Source of the DNA: an uncultured Ruminococcus sp.
Lineage (GTDB): Bacteria; Bacillota; Clostridia; Oscillospirales; CAG-272
NCBI GenBank assembly: GCA_902796505.1
Contig: CADBPA010000197.1
Coordinates: 1-14,361, forward strand
Direction of reading: 5' to 3'
Length of the DNA stretch: 14,361 nucleotides
The translations under genes and the position numbers were made by a program. Under the pieces are notes generated by a model that worked only from the letters and a program-made list of their open reading frames with translations, was not told where the DNA came from and did no database searches. Shown one piece after another: positions 1 to 4,912 of this stretch (positions are counted from its first letter, which is position 1; every line of letters starts with the position of its first letter).

Positions 1-162
1 AGTTTTCGCGCCCGCGCGAAAGAAGAAACCGTGTCATCCAAAAGCGGCGGTCGCCTTCGCGCCTGCGCGAAAGAAGGAAATCGATCGGAATCGAGCGGTA
101 GCTTTCGCGCCCGCGCGAAAGAAGAAACCGTGTCATCCAAAAGAGGCGGCAGTTTTCGCGCC
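1..162 (+). repeat. In-frame tandem repeats with embedded palindromes in the symporter gene
   Basis: Three units at 1-51, 52-99 and 100-150 (51, 48 and 51 bp) plus a partial fourth at 151-162. Units 1 and 3 are nearly identical; the middle one has diverged. All lengths are multiples of three, so the protein repeats a segment like SFRARAKEETVSSKxGG and then runs into the conserved SFRAL before the first core helix. Units 1 and 3 each contain an 8-bp inverted repeat, TTTCGCGC-CC-GCGCGAAA; the middle unit has a weaker version. The copy number may continue to the left of the window. Confidence 0.9.
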
Positions 163-1419
163 TTGATGCTGGCGCTGGCCGGTACGCTCGGCGTCGGCAA
201 CATCACCGGGGTGGCGTTCGGCATTCTCGTCGGCGGCGCGGGATCGGTGTTCTGGCTCTTTCTCTCCGGCGTTTTCGCCTCGGTGCTGAAATTCGCCGAA
301 TCGGCGCTTGCCAAAGACGGCGCGGAAGGCCGCCATGGCGGAACGGCGTATCTGCTCCGCAAAAAATTTCCGAGGCGCGGCGGTCTGCTCGGTGGATGCT
401 ACGCCGTCCTCTGCCTCGCCCTTTGCCTGACGATGGGCGCGCCGCTTCAAGCAAAAACGCTTGCCGGATCCGCCGCCTCCGCCTTCGGAGTTGCGCCCGG
501 CGTGTTGGCAATTCCGGTCGCTCTTCTCACGCTTCTTTTCGTCGCCGGCGGTACCGAGAAAATCGAAAAATTCACGTTGTACTTCATTCCTTTGACAACA
601 ATTCTTTACATATTGGTCTGTATGATCGTGATCGTCCGCTATCACGCGCGTATTCCGGCGGTGCTTTTGCAGATCCTCTCGGAAGCCTTTTCGCTTCGCT
701 CCGCCGCCGGAGGGATCGGCGGATGCCTGATGCTTCGCGGAATGCGGGAAGGCTTTGCGCGCGGCATTCTCTCCAACGAGGCGGGCGCCGGTACGTCCGC
801 GATGGCGCACGCGAGAGCCGAGACCTCCCCGATCCGCGAGGGAATCTCCGGTGCGCTGGAAGTCTTTTTCGACACCGGTCTGCTCTGTATGCTGACGGCG
901 TTCGTGCTCCTCCTGCCCGGCAGCCCCTCCGGGACGGACGGGATGGACGCCGTTCTCGCGGTCTTTTCCCGCGAATTCGGGCGCGGCGGCGTTCTGCTCC
1001 TGACCGTCCTCGTCGCCTGCTTCGCCTTCGCCACCCTGCTTTGCTGGTATTTTTACGGATGCGAATGCCTCGCCTTCCTCTTTCCGCAGTGCGTTTCGCA
1101 GTGCGTAGACGGCGAGGAGAAAGCGCGGCGCGAAAACCTTTGCCCTCCGAACGGCCGAAAGATCCGGAAGATCCGCATTCTGTCGTTTTCTTCCGGGAAG
1201 ACGGACGGCAGAGTCCTTCGCCTCGCCTTTCTCGCCGTCTTTCTCGCGGCGGTCGCCCTCGGTCCGTTTCTTCCGGCGCGTCCTCTCATCGCGGCGATCG
1301 ATCTGCTCCTCTTTCTTCTCACCGCGCTGAATCTCCCCCTGCTTCTCCTCGGCGCCGACCGCCTGCTCTCCCTCTGCCGAGGGGAGGGGCTTTTGCCCGA
1401 ACAAAAGCCGGGATCCTGA
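1..1419 (+). CDS. AGCS-family sodium:alanine/glycine-type symporter (5' end outside window)
   Basis: Inner-membrane secondary transporter, probably Na+-coupled uptake of a small neutral amino acid; the exact substrate cannot be read. Family signatures are clear: ALAGTLGVGNITGVAFGI just after the repeats, a degenerate GGTAYLL where relatives have a GGP-type motif, then GGTEKIEKF, and the hallmark RGILSNEAGAGTSAMAHARA (about 751-810) followed by FFDTGLLCMLTAFVLL. Further hydrophobic helices run to the end. The reading frame is open to base 1, and the 60-70 residues that normally precede the ALAG motif are missing, so the gene starts outside the window; the GTG at 31 lies inside a repeat and is unlikely to be the start. 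Two oddities: codons 1-54 are made of imperfect repeats, and a charged, Cys-containing insert of about 40 residues (about 1087-1205) sits before the last helices. A terminator follows at 1437. Family assignment is firm; activity is not proven. Confidence 0.85.
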   Translation, partial: SFRARAKEETVSSKSGGRLRACAKEGNRSESSGSFRARAKEETVSSKRGGSFRALMLALAGTLGVGNITGVAFGILVGGAGSVFWLFLSGVFASVLKFAESALAKDGAEGRHGGTAYLLRKKFPRRGGLLGGCYAVLCLALCLTMGAPLQAKTLAGSAASAFGVAPGVLAIPVALLTLLFVAGGTEKIEKFTLYFIPLTTILYILVCMIVIVRYHARIPAVLLQILSEAFSLRSAAGGIGGCLMLRGMREGFARGILSNEAGAGTSAMAHARAETSPIREGISGALEVFFDTGLLCMLTAFVLLLPGSPSGTDGMDAVLAVFSREFGRGGVLLLTVLVACFAFATLLCWYFYGCECLAFLFPQCVSQCVDGEEKARRENLCPPNGRKIRKIRILSFSSGKTDGRVLRLAFLAVFLAAVALGPFLPARPLIAAIDLLLFLLTALNLPLLLLGADRLLSLCRGEGLLPEQKPGS

Positions 1420-1436
1420 CGGCGTTGCCCGATCAA

Positions 1437-1478
1437 AGCGCGCCCCCTCTTCGGAAGGGGCGCGCTGCCTGTTTTTTT
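1437..1478 (+). terminator. Intrinsic terminator after the symporter gene
   Basis: A 10-bp perfect stem (AGCGCGCCCC at 1437-1446 with GGGGCGCGCT at 1457-1466) is followed, after GCCTG, by seven T at 1472-1478. It lies between two convergent genes. For the opposite strand only a short T run follows the stem, so any effect on the hom transcript would be weaker. Confidence 0.85.
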
Positions 1479-1517
1479 AGTTTCCGGATCGCCGCTTTTT
1501 TGCGTAGATCGCTCTGA

Positions 1518-2723
1518 TCAGCCGAGCATCCGGATGCGCGAGATCGCCTCTGCGCCGAGCGCGGCGAGCGTCCGGTCGATCGCTTCCTCGGTCATCCGCT
1601 CGGTCAGAAGAACGCACTCGTTTTCGGATTCGAGAAACGCCGCGCGAGGGAAGGCCTTTTCGGCAAAAGCGCTGTATTTTCGATCGAGAACGAGGTAGGT
1701 TTGCGAAGAAAAGTTTGCAAAATCCGCAAGTCCGGAGGACGTTTTCTCAAATATCGGGAAAGCCGAATGCCGCCCGGAGCAGAGGATCTGCGCGAGGTCT
1801 CCGATGACCGCCGACGCCGTTGCGCCGGCTCCCGCGCCTCTGCCGTAGAACATCACGTTGCCGATCGGCTCGCCGACCACCTCGACCGCGTTGTAAACGC
1901 CCCGCGTTCCGGCAAGCGGAAGTTCTTCGGGGAGCAGGAAGGGAGCGACCAGCGCCGAGACTTCGCCGTCCTCGCCGACCGTGCATCTGCCGAGCAGTTT
2001 GATCGAGCATCCGATCTTCGCCGCCGCCTTCACGTCCTCGGCGCGGATGGCGGTGATGCCCTCGGTATGGATCTTTTCTACCGGGAAGAGTTTCCCGGTC
2101 GCAAGCGCGGTCAGGATCACCAGCTTGCGCGCCGCGTCGAGTCCGAGAATATCCGCGCTCGGATCGCGCTCGGCGTAGCCGCGCGCCTGTGCGTCGGAAA
2201 GCGCCGCGTCAAAGGACGTGCCGTAGGTGAACATCTCGGTCAGGATGAAGTTGGTCGTGCCGTTGAGAATGCCGCGCACCTCGCGGATCTTGTTCTGCCC
2301 GAGCATCGAGATCATCGGGGAGATCACCGGGATCCCGCCGCCGACCGCCGCCTCAAAGCGGTAGCAGACGCCTGCCTTTTCCGCCTCGCGCAGAAATTCG
2401 TCTCCGAAATTTGCGACGACCTCCTTGTTGGACGTCACGACGTTCTTGCCCGCCCGAAGCGCGCGCATCGTGTATTCGTAAGCCGGGTGCGAGCCGCCCA
2501 TCGTTTCGATCACCGTTCCGACCTCAGCGTCGTTTTCAATATCGGCAAAATCATGCGTGACGAGCGCCTCGTACGGCGTTCCGGGGAAATCGCGCAGGTC
2601 GAGAATATGCGCGATCCCGACCGAGTCACCCGTCAGTTTTTTTATCTGTTCTGCGTTGTCGGAAAGCAGGTCTGCGCATCCGCGCCCGACCACTCCGAAA
2701 CCGATAATGGCGATCTTTTTCAT
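1518..2723 (-). CDS. hom: Homoserine dehydrogenase
   Basis: NAD(P)-dependent reduction of aspartate semialdehyde to homoserine, the branch point to threonine and methionine; cytosolic. 401 residues. The Rossmann motif GFGVVGRG is at residues 8-15, SNKEVVA at 98-104, NGTTNFIL at 154-161 and GYAERDPSADILGLDAARK at 182-200. By family knowledge D196 and K200 match the catalytic Asp/Lys of yeast Hom, and K100 the second conserved Lys. The C-terminal part (about 340-401) looks like a shortened ACT domain: a YLVLD strand is followed at once by a late ECVLLTE strand and a terminal helix, without the usual DKPGVLA-type ligand loop, so threonine feedback may be altered. The start is the ATG that overlaps the upstream stop (ATGA), with AAAAGGAAA about 10 nt before it; a longer reading frame upstream lies over the DUF4416 gene and is not used. 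Second gene of a two-gene operon. Confidence 0.95.
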   Translation of the reverse strand: MKKIAIIGFGVVGRGCADLLSDNAEQIKKLTGDSVGIAHILDLRDFPGTPYEALVTHDFADIENDAEVGTVIETMGGSHPAYEYTMRALRAGKNVVTSNKEVVANFGDEFLREAEKAGVCYRFEAAVGGGIPVISPMISMLGQNKIREVRGILNGTTNFILTEMFTYGTSFDAALSDAQARGYAERDPSADILGLDAARKLVILTALATGKLFPVEKIHTEGITAIRAEDVKAAAKIGCSIKLLGRCTVGEDGEVSALVAPFLLPEELPLAGTRGVYNAVEVVGEPIGNVMFYGRGAGAGATASAVIGDLAQILCSGRHSAFPIFEKTSSGLADFANFSSQTYLVLDRKYSAFAEKAFPRAAFLESENECVLLTERMTEEAIDRTLAALGAEAISRIRMLG

Positions 2724-3352
2724 ACTTTTGTTTCCTTTTCTTTGCTTTTTTCTTCGTCTTTTGTCTGTTTTTCGCTGCGCGACCGGTGCGAAGCGCGCGG
2801 GATCTTTCCCTCGCCGGCAAGCTCTTCCCGCCGCTGGGCGAGATATTTTTTGCGCACCTCGCTCAGAAAATTCTGCACAAGGGGGGACTTGTAATCGCGG
2901 TAGGTCCACGGCAGGGAGAGCCAGCCGCCTTTGTCGTAGATCAAGGTCAGCTCGGTGTAGATCGAATCCGAAAGCGGAATGCGGAAGCCCGCGCCCTTCG
3001 TCGTCGCCAGCATCAGCCGTCCGCGGCTTAAAAATCCCGGATCGAGATTGACGTGCCGCCGCCCGTTCACCGCGAGCTGCTGCTCGATGCGGTTGGTCAA
3101 CGTCTTGATCTGCGCCTGCCGTCCGGGATCGACCGTCCGCTCAAACGAGTAGATCCGCCGCATCCCCTCGCCGCCGAGCTCTTCGTCGTAGTAATCCGAA
3201 AACTCCTTGGAAAAGGAAAACTCCTCCGAGCAGAGGTCAAATTCTCCGAACTCCCGGCGCAGAAGCTCCAGCGCGCGCAGAAGAAGCGCCTCGTCGCTGT
3301 AGATCACGCCGAGGATCAGTTTTTCCTTTTCAAATTCCGAAAGTTTTCCCAT
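2720..3352 (-). CDS. DUF4416 family protein
   Basis: Function unknown. 210 residues, a usual size for the family. Conserved blocks are visible: LILGVIYSDEALLLRALELL near the N-terminus, a YYDEELGG segment, SFERTVDP, RHVNLDPGFLSRGRLMLATTK, and SIYTELTLIYDKGGW followed by LPWTYRDYKS. A tail of about 36 Lys/Glu/Arg-rich residues ends the protein and overlaps the hom start. Start choice: ATG at 3352 is preceded by a perfect GGAGG with 5-nt spacing, and the protein then begins MGKLSEFEKEK, as relatives do. An in-frame ATG at 3388 is excluded if the consensus promoter is used, because its -10 box overlaps that codon and transcription would begin downstream of it. The four-base stop/start overlap with hom implies translational coupling, but no biochemical link to homoserine synthesis is known to me. 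Confidence 0.85.
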   Translation of the reverse strand: MGKLSEFEKEKLILGVIYSDEALLLRALELLRREFGEFDLCSEEFSFSKEFSDYYDEELGGEGMRRIYSFERTVDPGRQAQIKTLTNRIEQQLAVNGRRHVNLDPGFLSRGRLMLATTKGAGFRIPLSDSIYTELTLIYDKGGWLSLPWTYRDYKSPLVQNFLSEVRKKYLAQRREELAGEGKIPRASHRSRSEKQTKDEEKSKEKETKV

Positions 3353-3386
3353 AACGTCCTCCGGCAGGTCGATCCGATATATATCC

Positions 3387-3415
3387 ATTATATTTTTTTC
3401 TTTTCCCCCTGTCAA
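3387..3415 (-). promoter_or_regulatory. Perfect sigma-A promoter for the DUF4416-hom operon
   Basis: On the minus strand TTGACA (3415-3410) and TATAAT (3392-3387) are separated by exactly 17 bp, with an A-rich spacer. The expected transcription start is near 3380, giving a 5' leader of about 28 nt with GGAGG at 3362-3358. No room remains for a riboswitch or T-box in front of this operon. Confidence 0.85.
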
Positions 3416-3443
3416 GCGTTTCGGCGAAATTTTCTGCCGCCCG

Positions 3444-3471
3444 GTGCAAAAAATGCGCTCCGGCATAGAAT
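3444..3471 (+). promoter_or_regulatory. Possible sigma-E-type sporulation promoter for cotJABC
   Basis: CATAGAAT at 3464-3471 resembles the sigma-E -10 consensus (CATACANT), with a weak -35-like GTGCAAA at 3444-3450, 13 bp upstream. In Bacillus subtilis cotJ is transcribed by sigma-E, which makes this reading plausible. No sigma-A pair is seen on this strand before cotJA. The -35 match is poor. Confidence 0.4.
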
Positions 3472-3526
3472 GATAAAGGGAGATCGCCTCCCACGGAACG
3501 AAAGAATATCAAGGAAGAAGCAAGAA

Positions 3527-3706
3527 ATGGAAAACCAAGACAGAAGCATACAGGATCCCGGAGAAGAACTTCTCGCAGGGCAGCAGCTCGCGATGGTCTA
3601 TGCGCCGATGCAGGAATTTGCAAGGCTCTATACGCCGGATAACGCTCTGATGCGCGGAACGCTCTTTGCCGATCTCGATAAACCCCTCGTGAAAGGAGAT
3701 CGCTGA
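3527..3706 (+). CDS. cotJA: Spore coat-associated protein CotJA
   Basis: Small protein of 59 residues, part of the CotJ group deposited in the inner spore coat during sporulation. The family signature MVYAPMQEFARLYTPDNALMRGTLF (in the middle of the protein) followed by ADLDKPLVKGDR is clear. The start is the ATG at 3527, with AAGGAAG at 3511-3517, 9 nt upstream. Longer in-frame extensions run back over the divergent operon and have no support. The stop codon is one base from the cotJB start, so the two are translationally linked, and the cotJB ribosome site (AAGGAG at 3693-3698) lies within this gene. First gene of cotJABC. Confidence 0.93.
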   Translation: MENQDRSIQDPGEELLAGQQLAMVYAPMQEFARLYTPDNALMRGTLFADLDKPLVKGDR

Positions 3707-3707
3707 G

Positions 3708-3986
3708 ATGGAAGCCGCAAACGAAAGAAGAAACCTCGGCGTGACGGCCGAGCAGACCGCCCTCCTGCGCCGGATTCAGGAACTCTCTTTTGCCAAAATC
3801 GAAGTCGAGCTTTTCCTCGACACCCACCCGGAAAACGACAAGGCGCTCGCCTATCTTGCCACCCTGCGCGGTGAACTCGCCGAGGCGATGCAGCAGTACC
3901 GTGACCGCGGCTTCGCGCTCACGACCGACGACGTCGAGGGCGAAAGCTGGGGCTGGGTGCAAACGCCCTTTCCCTGGCAATACTGA
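3708..3986 (+). CDS. cotJB: Spore coat protein CotJB
   Basis: 92 residues, in the usual size range for CotJB. Signatures: LLRRIQELSFAKIEVELFLDTHP in the first half (the LDTHP element is diagnostic), a YRDRGF segment, and the aromatic C-terminus WGWVQTPFPWQY, which matches the PWPW-type ending of the family. It is encoded between cotJA and cotJC and in Bacillus is needed, with them, for the CotJ proteins to enter the coat. The start ATG follows AAGGAG with 9-nt spacing. The stop is 17 bases before cotJC. Nothing is unusual beyond high Glu/Arg content. Confidence 0.92.
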   Translation: MEAANERRNLGVTAEQTALLRRIQELSFAKIEVELFLDTHPENDKALAYLATLRGELAEAMQQYRDRGFALTTDDVEGESWGWVQTPFPWQY

Positions 3987-4003
3987 GCGAAGGAGAGACT
4001 TCT

Positions 4004-4600
4004 ATGTGGATCTATGAAAAGAAACTGCAATATCCGGTCAGAATCAAAACGCCGAACGCGCGCCTCGCGTCGGTGATCGTATCCCAGCTCGGCGGACCGG
4101 ACGGCGAGCTCGGCGCGGCAACGCGCTATCTCAACCAGCGATACACGATGCCCGATCCCCAGGCGGTCGGCACATTGACCGACATCGGCTCGGAGGAACT
4201 CGGCCATTGCGAAATGATCGGCGCGATCCTCTATCAGCTGACCAAAGGGCTGTCGCCTGCCGAGATCAAAGCCGGCGGATTCGATCAATATTTCGTCGAT
4301 CACACCCTCGGCGTCTATCCGACGGCGGCCGCCGGAATGCCCTTCAACGCGGCGTCCATCGGCGTCAAGGGAGACGCGGTCGCCGATCTGACCGAGGACC
4401 TCGCCGCCGAGCAGAAAGCGCGCGTCACCTACGACAATATCCTCCGCCTCTCGGACGATCCGGACGTCAACGACGTCATCCGCTTCCTCCGCCAGCGCGA
4501 GGTCGTGCATTTCCAGCGCTTCGCCGAAACCCTTCGGCACACGACCGAAAAACTCAACCAAAAGAACTTTTACGCCTTCAACCCGGAGTATCCCGGCTGA
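4004..4600 (+). CDS. cotJC: Spore coat manganese-catalase-like protein CotJC
   Basis: 198 residues; ferritin-like four-helix di-manganese protein of the Mn-catalase family, a spore-coat component and probable peroxide-removing enzyme. Expected metal ligands are visible: E35 in GGPDGELGAA, E65 and H68 in SEELGHCEM, E136 in DLAAEQKAR and H169 in REVVHFQRF. These match the Glu/Glu/His and Glu/His sets of Lactobacillus Mn catalase by motif position. The start ATG is preceded by AAGGAGA at 3990-3996. The gene ends in PEYPG and the stop; a near copy of that ending, in the same frame, lies 51 bp further on, so the present stop may be secondary. Last gene of the operon. Confidence 0.94.
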   Translation: MWIYEKKLQYPVRIKTPNARLASVIVSQLGGPDGELGAATRYLNQRYTMPDPQAVGTLTDIGSEELGHCEMIGAILYQLTKGLSPAEIKAGGFDQYFVDHTLGVYPTAAAGMPFNAASIGVKGDAVADLTEDLAAEQKARVTYDNILRLSDDPDVNDVIRFLRQREVVHFQRFAETLRHTTEKLNQKNFYAFNPEYPG

Positions 4601-4651
4601 CGGCAAAAAAAGCGCAAAGGATCGCTCTTCCGCCCGGAATATCCCGGCTGA
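4582..4651 (+). repeat. In-frame duplication of the cotJC tail and stop codon
   Basis: A 19-bp segment, 4582-4600, encoding PEYPG plus TGA, recurs at 4633-4651 with one silent difference. The offset is 51 bp (17 codons), so the second copy is in frame. Reading through the first stop would add a basic linker (RQKKRKGSLFR) and end at the same PEYPG. Confidence 0.75.
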
Positions 4652-4670
4652 TTCCGCGGAACGAGCGGGC

Positions 4671-4708
4671 AAAAAAACGCGGGTGCGCCCGATCCGGACG
4701 CGCCCGCG
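4671..4708 (-). terminator. Hairpin with T7 tract on the minus strand
   Basis: On the minus strand a 10-bp stem (4708-4699 with 4687-4678, one C-A mismatch, 11-nt loop) is followed directly by seven T (4677-4671). It probably ends transcription from the 905-residue gene about 205 nt after its stop. On the plus strand the stem is complete (G-T wobble) but no T tract follows. Confidence 0.6.
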
Positions 4709-4750
4709 CGTTATAATGATAGGAAGAAATCCGACCGTACGCGACCGGAC

Positions 4751-4838
4751 GGGAGAAATTCAAAGAGGCTTCTCAGGCGGGCGAAATTCAAAAGAGGCTT
4801 CTCCCGGCGGGAGAAATTCAAAAGAGGCTTCCCCGGCG
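4751..4838. repeat. Three tandem 28-30 bp repeats
   Basis: Copies share a core GAAATTCAAAAGAGGCTTC, with the ATTC positions at 4758, 4786 and 4816 and GGCGGG-type joints between units. The first copy lacks one A. The last copy forms the left arm of the hairpin at 4823-4854. Not coding. Confidence 0.85.
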
Positions 4839-4854
4839 GGCGGGAAAAGCCTCT
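4823..4854. terminator. Hairpin formed by the last repeat copy, possible bidirectional terminator
   Basis: AGAGGCTT (4823-4830) pairs perfectly with AAGCCTCT (4847-4854). Inside it CCCC can pair with GGG. On the plus strand TATTTTT follows after a few bases (4860-4866); on the minus strand TTT-G-AATTT follows. Both tails are weak, so it could close cotJABC, the 905-residue gene, or both. Confidence 0.5.
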
Positions 4855-4912
4855 CTGCGTATTTTTGAAAATTTTCGTTCGGCGGAATCTTATCCGCCGG
4901 CTGATGCGCGGA

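Larger units (their letters stand above)
4601..4912. other. Non-coding, repeat-rich gap between convergent genes
   Basis: 312 bases with no credible gene. It holds the second copy of the cotJC tail (4633-4651), a strong G+C hairpin with a flanking A7 run (4671-4708), three copies of a 28-30 bp direct repeat (4751-4838) and a final hairpin (4823-4854). A short in-frame run at 4683-4868 only reads through the repeats and has no ribosome site. A TATAAT at 4712-4717 has no -35 partner. Confidence 0.7.

Noticed and set aside
1..162. CRISPR array
   Set aside because: Units are contiguous with no variable spacers and are translated in frame into the symporter.
133..1404. A 423-codon open frame opposite the symporter gene
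   Set aside because: Low-complexity charged product; the plus strand holds a clear AGCS transporter.
4712..4717. TATAAT in the gap after cotJC as a promoter
   Set aside because: No -35 element at 16-18 bp and no gene downstream on that strand.
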